Shown: positions 6,800-15,500 of the stretch, piece after piece
Layout: every line of letters starts with the position of its first letter
Position numbering within the stretch: the stretch's first letter is position 1
Source: CAYUXU01 sp964489695
GTDB taxonomy: Bacteria; Bacillota_I; Bacilli_A; Erysipelotrichales; Erysipelotrichaceae
Assembly (NCBI GenBank): GCA_964489695.1
Contig: CAZAZP010000013.1
Coordinates: forward strand, 1-29,123
DNA length: 29,123 nt
Direction: 5' to 3'
Program-made: the position numbers and the translations under genes
Notes under the pieces: generated by a model
Seen by the model: only the letters and a program-made list of their open reading frames with translations
The model's database searches: none
What the model was told of the DNA's origin: nothing

Positions 6800-8374
6800 A
6801 TGCTTGAAAAAAAACCGGTAGTCTTAGTTGTGATGGATGGCTTTGGTCTTAGCGATAATACTTTTGGCAATGCGGTAGCCAATGCCTATAAGCCCACTTA
6901 TGATGCCCTTAGTTCGACTAGTGCTTATACTGAAATCAGTGCTCATGGAACGTATGTTGGTTTACCTAGTAATGAAGATATGGGTAACTCAGAAGTTGGT
7001 CATAACGCCTTAGGCTGTGGCCAAATCTATAGTCAAGGAGCGAAGTTAGTCAATGAGTCGATTGCCTCCAAGGATATTTATCAAACTGATGTCTGGAAAG
7101 ATACCGTTGCTTATTGCCAAAACTCTACGCTCCACTTTCTCGGGTTATTATCTGATGGTAATGTTCACTCACACATTAAGCATTTATTCGATTTAATTAA
7201 AACCGCTAAACAAGCGGGCGTCAAGAAAGTGCGCGTTCACATTTTACTAGATGGTCGGGATGTGCCAGCTACTTCAGCTTTAGAATACGTCGATCAATTA
7301 GAAGCCTTATTAGCCGAATTAAACGATGACCACTTTGAAGGAAAAATCGCTAGTGGTGGCGGTCGGATGTATATTACGATGGACCGTTATGAAGCAGAAT
7401 GGGAAATGGTGAAACGTGGTTGGCAAGCTCATGTTTTAGGCGAAGGTCGCCAATTCGCTAGTGCGAAAGAAGCCATTACCACTTATCGTCAAGAACTAGA
7501 TTGTTCTGATCAATACTTACCAGAGTTTGTGATTGTAAAAGATAATCAGCCGGTTGGTACAATAGAAGATCATGATGCTGTTATCTTCTTTAACTTTAGA
7601 GGTGATCGCGCCTTAGAAATTACTCGGGCCTTTGAACAAGCTGATTTCGACAAATTTGATCGCAAACGAGTTCCTAATGTTCGTTATGTGGGGATGTTAC
7701 AATATGATGGTGACTTACAAATCCCAAATCTTTACTTAGTTCAACCACCACGCATTAAAAACACCTTAACTGAAGCTTTAATTCAAGCGGGTTTAAAACA
7801 ATATGCGATTAGTGAAACTCAGAAGTTTGGCCACGTGACTTATTTCTGGAATGGTAACCGCAGTGAAAAGTTTGATCAAGCTTTAGAAACTTGGGAAGAA
7901 GTTACTTCGGATTTAGTACCCTTTGATGAACGGCCTTGGATGAAATCAGCCGAAATTACCGACAAATTAATTCAAGCGATTAAATCGAAAAAGTTCGACT
8001 TTATGCGTTGTAATTTCCCCAATGGTGATATGGTCGGTCATACTGGTAATTATCAAGCCGCGATTATAAGTATTGAAGCCGTTGATTTAGCTTTAGCGCG
8101 CATAATTAAAGTAGCGAAAGAAATGGATGTTACTTTGATTATTACGGCTGATCATGGAAATGCGGATGAAATGTATGAAAAAAGAAAACATGAAACTGAT
8201 CCGCTTAAGCCAAAAACTAGCCATAGTTTAAATCAAGTCCCTTTTATTATTTATAATAATGATGTTAAGTTTAAAACAGGTGATTTTGGTTTAGCTAATG
8301 TGGCTGCGACAGTCGCAGATCTATTACAAATTGCTCCGCATCCGAGTTGGTTGCCTAGCTTAATTGAAAAATAA
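6800..8374 (+). CDS. gpmI: 2,3-bisphosphoglycerate-independent phosphoglycerate mutase
   Basis: This enzyme interconverts 3- and 2-phosphoglycerate in glycolysis and gluconeogenesis, using two Mn ions and a phosphoserine intermediate. The metal motif VVMDGFG (Asp13) opens the protein, and the catalytic Ser64 sits in MGNSEVGHN (61-69). The HSH motif near 115-118 (GNVHSHI), LLDGRD, RGDRALE and the C-terminal TADHGNADEM are all present. The 524-aa length is typical. The gene follows pepF by 11 bases with an AAGGAGAA site and is the last gene of the ispF operon; a bidirectional terminator follows. Confidence 0.97.
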   Translation: MLEKKPVVLVVMDGFGLSDNTFGNAVANAYKPTYDALSSTSAYTEISAHGTYVGLPSNEDMGNSEVGHNALGCGQIYSQGAKLVNESIASKDIYQTDVWKDTVAYCQNSTLHFLGLLSDGNVHSHIKHLFDLIKTAKQAGVKKVRVHILLDGRDVPATSALEYVDQLEALLAELNDDHFEGKIASGGGRMYITMDRYEAEWEMVKRGWQAHVLGEGRQFASAKEAITTYRQELDCSDQYLPEFVIVKDNQPVGTIEDHDAVIFFNFRGDRALEITRAFEQADFDKFDRKRVPNVRYVGMLQYDGDLQIPNLYLVQPPRIKNTLTEALIQAGLKQYAISETQKFGHVTYFWNGNRSEKFDQALETWEEVTSDLVPFDERPWMKSAEITDKLIQAIKSKKFDFMRCNFPNGDMVGHTGNYQAAIISIEAVDLALARIIKVAKEMDVTLIITADHGNADEMYEKRKHETDPLKPKTSHSLNQVPFIIYNNDVKFKTGDFGLANVAATVADLLQIAPHPSWLPSLIEK

Positions 8375-8384
8375 ATAAAAAAAG

Positions 8385-8419
8385 AACCGGTTAGTCCAGA
8401 GGATTAACCGGTTTTTCTT
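8385..8419. terminator. Bidirectional terminator between gpmI and gyrA
   Basis: AACCGGTTAGTCC (8385-8397) pairs with GGATTAACCGGTT (8401-8413), one G-U in the stem and a three-base loop. T runs follow on the plus strand and A runs precede it (T on the minus strand). It serves both convergent genes. The last codons and stop of gyrA lie inside the hairpin. Confidence 0.9.
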
Positions 8420-10874
8420 GATTTGATTCATTATTTTCTTCTTCATTAGTTAATAAAGTAACGGCAGCGACGGTCGTCTCATCTTTTAAGTTTATTAGCT
8501 TCACCCCTTGGGTGGAGCGACCATAAATCGCAACCTCTAATAACGAAATACGAATCACGACACCTTCAGTCGTAATAATTAATAAGTCTTCATCACCTTC
8601 TACCGCTCGTAATGCGATGAGTTTACCATTTCTGGCGGTCGTACTAATGGAGATGACGCCTTTCGTTCCGCGATTAGTTAAACGATATTCACTTAGTGGC
8701 GTCTTTTTACCATAACCATTTTCCGTAATGGATAAAATGTATTGGCCCGCTTGATCAGTGGCAACCCCGACTACTTCACTTCCATCAAGTTCAATCCCTT
8801 TCACGCCCCGGGCGGGACGGCCCATCGCCCGAACTGCACTTTCATGAAAGCGCACGGCTTTACCGTTGGATGCTCCAATGATAATTTCATTATTACCATC
8901 TGTTTGGCGAACTGACATTAGTTCATCGCCTTCATTTAAGGCAATCGCGATTTTACCAGTTTGCCGGATTGAATCAAATTCTTCAATCGGGACTCTTTTG
9001 ACCACACCGTATTTTGTGACAAAGAATAAGAACTTAGTGGCCGCTTCGTTTTGGGAAAGCATGGCTTGAACATGCTCGTTAGTTTCTAGTTTTAATAAAT
9101 TAACAACCGGAATCCCTTTCGCAGTGCGAGAAGCTAATGGTACTTGGTAGCCCTTAATCCGATAAACTTTACCGAAGTTAGTGAAAAGCAATAAATAGTC
9201 ATGTGTTGACATTTTTAATAAAATCTCAACAATATCATCTTCATGAACACTCATCCCGATAACCCCGCGACCACCACGATTTTGTAGGCGATAGGTATCG
9301 GTGGTCAAACGTTTAATATAGCCGTTTTCTGTCATGGTAATGAAAATGTCTTCGACTGGAATTAAATCTTCATCTTCGACGTCTAATTCACCCTCAATGA
9401 TGGCGGTGCGACGTTTATCACCATATTTAGCTTTAATCTCATTTAAGTCGGTGGTGATTAGCGCTAAGACTCGCTCTGGTCGTGCTAAGATATCTTGATA
9501 ATCTTTAATCAATGCGAGTAGTTCATTATATTCAGCTTCAATTCGGTGTTGTTGTAAGCCAGTCAAGCGTCTAAATTGCATATCCAAAATCGCTTTCGCT
9601 TGAATCTCAGATAAATTATATTCCTCCATTAAGCGTTGGTGAGCAATGCGATCATCTTCTGAATTACGAATGAGACTTAGAATAGCATCGATATGATCTA
9701 AAGCAATCTTTAATCCAGCTAAGATATGGGCTCGTTCTTCAGCTTTAACTAAGTCATACTTAGTAAAACGTCTTACGACTGTAATTTGGTGTTCAATATA
9801 ATATTCAATTTGTTGTTTTAAGTTAAGTAGTTTCGGTGCATTATCAACTAACGCTAAGTTGTTTACCCCGAAAGTTACTTGTAAGGGGGTCATCCGATAT
9901 AACTGATTTAAAATCACGCCACTTTGGACATCACGCCGTAATTCAATCACGATTTTGATGCCTTCACGGTTTGACTCATCACGTAAATCAGTAATACCCT
10001 CAATATCTTTCTCCCGAACTAAGTTGGCGATTCTTTCAATTAAGGTCGCTTTATTTACCTGATATGGTAATTCAGTAATGATGATGGCTTCTTTTCCACC
10101 ACCAAGTTCCGTGATTTCTGCCTTAGCCCGACAAACAATTGAACCACGACCAGTTTCAAAGGCTTGTTTAATGGCCGAGCGGCCAATGATTAAACCACCG
10201 GTCGGAAAATCCGGGCCATAAATATAGCCTTCTAACAGCTCCCGAATACTAATATCGGGGTTATCAATTGTAGCGATAATCGCCTCAATTACTTCGACTA
10301 AGTTATGAGGGGCCATATTCGTGGCCATCCCAACGGCGATGCCGGTCGCCCCGTTTACTAACAAATTAGGAAAACGAGCTGGTAAGACGACTGGTTCTTG
10401 TTCTTCACCATCGTAATTTGGGACAAAGTCAACGGTATCTTTATTGATATCGCGGACTAATTCCATACTGATTTTTGACATTTTGGCTTCGGTATACCGC
10501 ATCGCAGCGGGACCATCACCGTCAATTGAACCAAAATTACCATGACCATCGACTAATAAGTAACGTTGAGAGAACTCTTGAGCCATCCGTACCATGGCAT
10601 CATAAACCGCCGTATCACCATGGGGGTGATACTTACCAATCACATCCCCAACAATCCGGGCGGACTTTTTATAGGGCCGATCAGCGTACATGCCTAAATC
10701 ATTCATCGCATAAATAATTCGGCGGTGAACGGGTTTTAAACCATCTTTAACATCAGGCAAAGCCCGTGAAACGATGACTGACATCGCATAATCTAAAAAC
10801 GAGGTCTTCATTTCCTGGGAAATATCTAAGTGTTCAATATTGCCGTGATTAAAATTATCTTGTTCCGGTACCAT
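8391..10874 (-). CDS. gyrA: DNA gyrase subunit A
   Basis: GyrA cuts and rejoins DNA in the gyrase A2B2 complex, introducing negative supercoils. The catalytic Tyr is Tyr127 in AAMRYTEAKM. The quinolone-resistance region HPHGDTAVYDA (84-94) has Thr88 where E. coli has Ser83. The C-terminal beta-pinwheel carries a GyrA-box-like QNRGGRG, which with gyrB next door favours gyrase over topoisomerase IV ParC. The 827-aa length is normal; the tail is acidic (EENNESNQE). AGGAGG, overlapping the gyrB stop codon, lies before the ATG at 10874, so the two subunits are coupled nine bases apart. Confidence 0.97.
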   Translation of the reverse strand: MVPEQDNFNHGNIEHLDISQEMKTSFLDYAMSVIVSRALPDVKDGLKPVHRRIIYAMNDLGMYADRPYKKSARIVGDVIGKYHPHGDTAVYDAMVRMAQEFSQRYLLVDGHGNFGSIDGDGPAAMRYTEAKMSKISMELVRDINKDTVDFVPNYDGEEQEPVVLPARFPNLLVNGATGIAVGMATNMAPHNLVEVIEAIIATIDNPDISIRELLEGYIYGPDFPTGGLIIGRSAIKQAFETGRGSIVCRAKAEITELGGGKEAIIITELPYQVNKATLIERIANLVREKDIEGITDLRDESNREGIKIVIELRRDVQSGVILNQLYRMTPLQVTFGVNNLALVDNAPKLLNLKQQIEYYIEHQITVVRRFTKYDLVKAEERAHILAGLKIALDHIDAILSLIRNSEDDRIAHQRLMEEYNLSEIQAKAILDMQFRRLTGLQQHRIEAEYNELLALIKDYQDILARPERVLALITTDLNEIKAKYGDKRRTAIIEGELDVEDEDLIPVEDIFITMTENGYIKRLTTDTYRLQNRGGRGVIGMSVHEDDIVEILLKMSTHDYLLLFTNFGKVYRIKGYQVPLASRTAKGIPVVNLLKLETNEHVQAMLSQNEAATKFLFFVTKYGVVKRVPIEEFDSIRQTGKIAIALNEGDELMSVRQTDGNNEIIIGASNGKAVRFHESAVRAMGRPARGVKGIELDGSEVVGVATDQAGQYILSITENGYGKKTPLSEYRLTNRGTKGVISISTTARNGKLIALRAVEGDEDLLIITTEGVVIRISLLEVAIYGRSTQGVKLINLKDETTVAAVTLLTNEEENNESNQEKPVNPLD

Positions 10875-10883
10875 CAGCGCCTC

Positions 10884-12806
10884 CTAAATATCTAAGTTCT
10901 TAACAAACTGCGCGTTTGAAATGATGTAGTTACGTCTTGGTTCGACATCATCACCCATTAGCATATCAAACACTTGATCAGCTTCAATTGCATCATCAAC
11001 GGTAACTTTTATTAACGTCCGGTTTTCGGGGTTCATGGTTGTTTCCCAAAGTTGGTCTGCATTCATTTCCCCTAAACCTTTATAGCGTTGAATATTGGTT
11101 CGTTCCCCTAATTCTTGCTTAATGTTGTCCATTTCAGCATCACTATAAGCGTAGCGCACATCTTTTCCTTTGGTTACTTTAAACAGCGGGGGCTGAGCGA
11201 TATAAACGTATCCTTCATCAATCACCGGTTTTAAATAGCGGTATAAAAAGGTAAGTAATAATGTTCGAATATGGGCTCCATCCACATCCGCATCGGTCAT
11301 GATGATAATCTTATGGTAACGAAGCTTACTAGTATCAAGTTCATCACCGACCCCACAACCAAAAGCAGTAATCATTGAACGAATTTCATTATTGTCAAAA
11401 ATACGAGCTAAGCGTGCTTTTTCCACGTTTAAGATCTTCCCGCGTAACGGTAAGATGGCTTGATATTTACTATCACGCCCTTGTTTCGCACTACCACCAG
11501 CGGAGTCACCTTCCACGATATAGATTTCACTAATACTAGGATCTTTACTAGAACAATCGGTTAATTTACCGGGTAAGGATGAAATTTCTAAGGCGCCTTT
11601 GCGTCTGGTTATTTCTCGCGCCTTTTTAGCTGCGATGCGGGCTTTCGCTGCAATCCCGACTTTTTCCATAATGATTTTAGCTTCTTGGGGATTTTCTAAT
11701 AAGAACCGGTCTAACTGATTACCAAAAATATTTGAGGTGATTCTTCTGATTTCCGAGTTACCTAACTTAGTTTTAGTTTGGCCTTCATATTGTGGGTCAG
11801 GGTGGCGAACTGAAATGATCGCGGTCATTCCTTCGCGAATATCATCACCGGTATAAGCTTCTTCTTCTTTTTTTAGATAATTATTATCCCGCGCGTAGTT
11901 ATTGATAATTCGCGTTAACGCTAACCGGAACCCTTCTTCATGCGTTCCACCTTCATGCGTGTTGATATTATTACAAAATGAATAGATGTTAGGTTGATAT
12001 GCATCGGTATATTGAAAAGCCACTTCCACAATAACATTATCTTCTAATCCTTCAATATAGACGACATCTTTTTGTAAGGCTGTTTTCTTGCGGTTTAAAT
12101 AGGAAACATATTCTTTAATTCCGCCTTCATAATAAAACTGGTCTTCATTTATTTCATCAGTTCTTTCGTCCCGGAGAATGATTTTGATCCCACGGTTTAA
12201 AAAGGCCATTTGGCGTAAACGTTCTTTTAAGGTTTCATAGTTAAACGTTGTGGTTTCCGTAAAAATGGTGGGATCAGGTTGAAAACGAATCAAGCTACCT
12301 TGTTTGTTTTCGCAATTACCAATTACTTTTAACGGTGCGGTAATCTTACCACCATCCACGAATTTAACATAGTTAATTTCATTGTTGGTGTAAACATAAA
12401 CTTCCAAAAATTTAGATAAGGCATTTACGACTGAAGCTCCAACCCCGTGTAAGCCACCTGAGACTTTATACGCTCCACCACCAAACTTACCACCGGCATG
12501 AAGGACCGTAAAAATTGTTTCGACGGCTGATAGGTGTGTTTTAGCATGGATATCAACTGGCATACCGCGGCCATTATCTTCGACACTAATAATATCTTCT
12601 GGTTCTAATTTGACGATGATTTCGCTTGCAAAACCCGCCAATGATTCATCAATGGCGTTATCGACGATTTCCCAAACTAAATGATGCAAGCCTTTTTCTG
12701 AAGTCGTCGCGATATACATCCCGGGACGTTTTCGGACTGCTTCTAAGCCTTCTAAAACTTGAATATCTTTTGCTTGATATGAATGATTTACTTTCTCGTT
12801 GATCAT
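10884..12806 (-). CDS. gyrB: DNA gyrase subunit B
   Basis: GyrB supplies the ATPase of gyrase. The GHKL ATP-binding fold is shown by EIVDNAIDE, the DNGRGMP motif (about 57-63) and GGLHGVGASVVNAL. The TOPRIM domain has EGDSAGGSAKQGRD with PLRGKILNVEKA, and the DADVDGAHI motif binds Mg. The C-terminal QRYKGLGEMN motif completes the protein. At 640 aa it is a normal Gram-positive GyrB without the long enterobacterial insert. The start ATG overlaps the recF stop codon by four bases (ATGA), with AAGGAGG just upstream. It is the third gene of the S4-recF-gyrB-gyrA operon. Confidence 0.98.
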   Translation of the reverse strand: MINEKVNHSYQAKDIQVLEGLEAVRKRPGMYIATTSEKGLHHLVWEIVDNAIDESLAGFASEIIVKLEPEDIISVEDNGRGMPVDIHAKTHLSAVETIFTVLHAGGKFGGGAYKVSGGLHGVGASVVNALSKFLEVYVYTNNEINYVKFVDGGKITAPLKVIGNCENKQGSLIRFQPDPTIFTETTTFNYETLKERLRQMAFLNRGIKIILRDERTDEINEDQFYYEGGIKEYVSYLNRKKTALQKDVVYIEGLEDNVIVEVAFQYTDAYQPNIYSFCNNINTHEGGTHEEGFRLALTRIINNYARDNNYLKKEEEAYTGDDIREGMTAIISVRHPDPQYEGQTKTKLGNSEIRRITSNIFGNQLDRFLLENPQEAKIIMEKVGIAAKARIAAKKAREITRRKGALEISSLPGKLTDCSSKDPSISEIYIVEGDSAGGSAKQGRDSKYQAILPLRGKILNVEKARLARIFDNNEIRSMITAFGCGVGDELDTSKLRYHKIIIMTDADVDGAHIRTLLLTFLYRYLKPVIDEGYVYIAQPPLFKVTKGKDVRYAYSDAEMDNIKQELGERTNIQRYKGLGEMNADQLWETTMNPENRTLIKVTVDDAIEADQVFDMLMGDDVEPRRNYIISNAQFVKNLDI

Positions 12807-13879
12807 TCAATTACCTCCTTCACTGCGTTATCTTTAATCTGATAGAGATTGATTGGAATTTTCGTTTCCACTGGTTTAAAGTGGGTAGTCGTAATTAAGG
12901 TTTGAACTGATGCTGGAAGACTACTTAATAAATTAGCTTGACTCTTTTGGTCTAACTCAGAAAAAACATCGTCTAATAAGAGAATCGGATATGTTTGACT
13001 TTTAACGTAACCAAATTCTAATAAAGCTAGTTTTAGTGCTAAAATAATCAATCTAATTTGGCCTTGCGAAGCACAGTTGATTGCTGGTTGCCCATTAAAA
13101 TTTATTAACAATTCATCCTTTTGAATCCCCAGTTGTGTTTGGCGGAGTTGGCGATCTTTGCTTAAATAAGCTGAATATTCCGCTAAGAGTTCCCTTTTAC
13201 TTTTCAAAAATCTCGTTTGGTAAATAATTTCAACTACCTGCTGGTTATTAGTAAAGCTTTGATAAATCGTTAATAACTTTTCTCTTAGAAACTGGACTAA
13301 TTCTTGGCGCTTTTGAGCAATCTTAAGGGCATAGTCAACTAGTTGTTCAGTTAAGGCAGCTAAATATAGCTCTTTTAAGTCCGGCCTTTTTAAATAATCA
13401 TTCCGTTCTTTTAAAAGCTGATAATACGCTTTTAAATCATTTAAATAAACAATTGATAACTTACCAATTTCCAAATCTAATAAACGCCGCCGATTTCGCG
13501 GTGGTCCATAGACTAACTGCAAGTCTTGAGGAGTAAACATCACTACATTCAGTAGCCCCATAAACTCACTAGTTTTATGGATGAGATTTTGGCCCACAAA
13601 AAAAGTTTTTCCTTGGGGATGAATAAGTGAGCTTAATAGATTATCATGGGGATTTAAAACAGCTAGCTGAATCTTGGCTACCTCAGCTTGATCATTTATC
13701 AATGCTTTATCCAGTACTTGACGGAAAGAGCGCGTACTAGCTAGAAAAAACAGGGCTTCTAACAAATTGGTTTTTCCTTGACCATTATTGCCTATAAATA
13801 CACTGATACCGGGGTTTAAAGTTAACTTAAGGTGTTGATAGTTTCTAAAATTTTGGAGTTGAATACTTTTAATCTGCAT
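12803..13879 (-). CDS. recF: DNA replication and repair protein RecF
   Basis: RecF is an SMC-like ATPase that helps load RecA at gaps. The Walker A motif is IGNNGQGKTN near residues 29-38, and the C-terminal Walker B is PILLLDDVFSELD. The start at 13879 (358 aa, MQIKSIQLQNFRNY) is chosen because the family begins at this point; an upstream in-frame TTG at 13906 would add nine residues without similarity. No clear ribosome site precedes 13879, but the gene overlaps the S4 gene by 11 bp, so coupled translation is likely. It ends in TGA, evidence that TGA is a stop codon here. Confidence 0.94.
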   Translation of the reverse strand: MQIKSIQLQNFRNYQHLKLTLNPGISVFIGNNGQGKTNLLEALFFLASTRSFRQVLDKALINDQAEVAKIQLAVLNPHDNLLSSLIHPQGKTFFVGQNLIHKTSEFMGLLNVVMFTPQDLQLVYGPPRNRRRLLDLEIGKLSIVYLNDLKAYYQLLKERNDYLKRPDLKELYLAALTEQLVDYALKIAQKRQELVQFLREKLLTIYQSFTNNQQVVEIIYQTRFLKSKRELLAEYSAYLSKDRQLRQTQLGIQKDELLINFNGQPAINCASQGQIRLIILALKLALLEFGYVKSQTYPILLLDDVFSELDQKSQANLLSSLPASVQTLITTTHFKPVETKIPINLYQIKDNAVKEVIE

Positions 13880-14078
13880 GGGTAATAACATATTGCTTTT
13901 CAGCAATCGTTATAGTGTCATTAACAAATAGTTTTCTTCCTCGGCGAGTTTCTTTTTGACCATTAACTAAGATCTGCTTAGACTCGAGTAAATCCTTGAC
14001 CGCTCCGCCTGAATGAGCCAGTCCTAATAGTTTTAATAGTTGGCCGAGTGTAATGTATTCTCCGGTAATTTTAATCAT
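13869..14078 (-). CDS. yaaA: S4-domain RNA-binding protein (YaaA family)
   Basis: This 69-aa protein consists of one S4-type RNA-binding domain. It shows the GGAVKDLLESKQILVNGQ segment and the following ETRRGRKL basic patch. It occupies the slot between dnaN and recF that yaaA (rlbA) holds in Bacillus and many Firmicutes; the relatives are thought to bind the ribosome, but the function is not well defined. It is the first gene of the recF-gyrB-gyrA operon. The ribosome site is weak (GTGGG about six bases before the ATG). Confidence 0.88.
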   Translation of the reverse strand: MIKITGEYITLGQLLKLLGLAHSGGAVKDLLESKQILVNGQKETRRGRKLFVNDTITIAEKQYVITHAD

Positions 14079-14113
14079 TTTAACCCACTGTTTTCCTTTA
14101 TTTACCCAGATAA

Positions 14114-14142
14114 ATTATACCATATTTCTCCATGTTTTTCTA
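14114..14142 (-). promoter_or_regulatory. Promoter of the yaaA-recF-gyrB-gyrA operon
   Basis: A perfect TATAAT (14119-14114) preceded by TG (14122-14121) forms an extended -10 on the minus strand. TAGAAA (14142-14137) is 17 bases upstream. No other strong promoter is visible before the operon. Confidence 0.7.
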
Positions 14143-14188
14143 GTTTGGTGAAGGAAAGGAAAACAACTAAATAAGCCTCTAAAGTAAT

Positions 14189-14226
14189 AAAAAAGACTCC
14201 TAATCAGCTGATGAGAAGAGTCTTTT
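14189..14226 (-). terminator. Terminator after dnaN
   Basis: On the minus strand AAAAGACTC (14226-14218) pairs with GAGTCTTTT (14199-14191), followed by a T run to 14189. The loop contains the palindrome ATCAGCTGAT (14203-14212), which can fold on itself. It separates dnaA-dnaN from the yaaA-gyrA operon. Confidence 0.8.
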
Positions 14227-14254
14227 ATCAGTTACTAATTGATTAAGCGGAAGC

Positions 14255-15370
14255 TTAATGGGTTCTAATTGGTAAGACTAATTGGGTCACATCTGGGTTA
14301 TTAATATTTTTAATAATAATAGGTTTCATATCGCCAGTAAACTTGATTTCGGCTTCTAAACAGTTTAAAGCTCGAATCGCATCAAAGACATATTTTCCAC
14401 TAAAGGAGATTTCAAATGGTTCTCCTTGATAAGTGAAGTTTTCAATCTTTTCAGTTGATGAACCAATTTCTTGAACACTACTAGAAATAACTAACGCATC
14501 TGAACTTAGGTTCATTTTAACTACCGCGACTCCTTCACTTTTAATTAAAGAAGCCCGATCTAATGCGTTTAGTAAATCGCGTGTTTCAATTGTTAAGGTA
14601 CTAATAAATTCATCAGGGATAAGTTTTTTAGTATCAGGGAATAAACCATCAATTAAGCGGGTTTGGATAATTACACTATTAACAATAAACTGTACTTTAT
14701 TACTAGAAATCGCCATTTTTACCACTTCTTCTTCACTGATGATTTTAGCAATTTCGCTTAAACTCCGGGCGGGAATGGTAATATCAAAATCATGGGCGAC
14801 TTCGAGTGGAATAACTTTTTTTGCTAAGCGATAACTATCAGTCGCGACCACCACTAATTCATGATCAGTCTTTTTAAAGTTAACCCCAGTTAAAACTGGA
14901 CGACTTTCTTTATCACTAGCTGCGAAGCAAGTTTGGTTAACGATTTCTTTAAACAAATCAGCTTCAAAATTAATGGAATCAACTCCGACGGTAAAGTCGA
15001 TATTAGGATATTCATAAGATTTAATCCCATTAATTTTATATTCACTAGCAAAGCCACTAAAGCGAGTTAAGGAGCCATCAATGATTTCTACTTGAATCAT
15101 ATCTGAATCAATCTTTCTGACAATTTCTAATAAGTAACGGGCATCAATTACGATCGAGCCTTCCGTAAAGACTTCAAAATTATTTTCATCTTGATTCGTG
15201 ATAACCTTTTTAATTGAAATGTTAGAATCACTAGCCGTTAAAGAAATTTGATTTTTATAGACATCTAATTTAATCCCGGATAAAGCTGGAATCGGTGAAT
15301 GTAAAGAGATGGCCTTATTAACAATGGAAAGCGAGGAATAAAAGACGGATTTTGATATTTTAAAGTTCAT
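14255..15370 (-). CDS. dnaN: DNA polymerase III beta subunit (sliding clamp)
   Basis: DnaN forms the dimeric ring that holds DNA polymerase III on DNA. The 371-aa length gives the usual three-domain clamp. Recognisable segments are IPALSGIKLDV (27-37), SRPVLTGVNF (about residues 156-165), VATDSYRLA, and the C-terminal IIIKNINNPDVTQLVLPIRTH. AAAGGAG lies seven bases before the ATG. It is downstream of dnaA with a 130-bp spacer holding a DnaA box, and is followed by its own terminator. Confidence 0.97.
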   Translation of the reverse strand: MNFKISKSVFYSSLSIVNKAISLHSPIPALSGIKLDVYKNQISLTASDSNISIKKVITNQDENNFEVFTEGSIVIDARYLLEIVRKIDSDMIQVEIIDGSLTRFSGFASEYKINGIKSYEYPNIDFTVGVDSINFEADLFKEIVNQTCFAASDKESRPVLTGVNFKKTDHELVVVATDSYRLAKKVIPLEVAHDFDITIPARSLSEIAKIISEEEVVKMAISSNKVQFIVNSVIIQTRLIDGLFPDTKKLIPDEFISTLTIETRDLLNALDRASLIKSEGVAVVKMNLSSDALVISSSVQEIGSSTEKIENFTYQGEPFEISFSGKYVFDAIRALNCLEAEIKFTGDMKPIIIKNINNPDVTQLVLPIRTH

Positions 15371-15500
15371 TTTTATGCTCCTTTTTTTATATTTATTTAA
15401 TAACTTTATAATTAAGCCGGTGGATATGTGGATAAATCCAAATAAGGCCTATTTATAAGGTTATTTTACCACTTTTAGCCGTGAAACAAAAGTGTAAAAC
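15371..15500. promoter_or_regulatory. dnaA-dnaN spacer with a DnaA box
   Basis: TGTGGATAA at 15427-15435 is a perfect DnaA box (reverse of TTATCCACA). GGTGGATAT a few bases upstream (15420-15428) is a weaker match that overlaps it. Such boxes in the dnaA-dnaN gap occur in bipartite Firmicutes origins and may also regulate dnaA/dnaN. No clear terminator or strong promoter is seen here. Confidence 0.7.

Noticed and set aside
12803..12806. TGA read as Trp (Mycoplasma code)
   Set aside because: TGA ends recF and the MMPL gene at conserved ATGA overlaps, and Trp codons in conserved proteins are TGG.
13880..13906. TTG start at 13906 for recF
   Set aside because: It adds nine residues without family similarity and lacks a ribosome site. 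The RecF fold begins at 13879.
15468..15495. CACTTTT/AAAAGTG hairpin as a dnaA terminator
   Set aside because: There is no T run after the stem on either strand, and dnaA and dnaN are normally co-transcribed.
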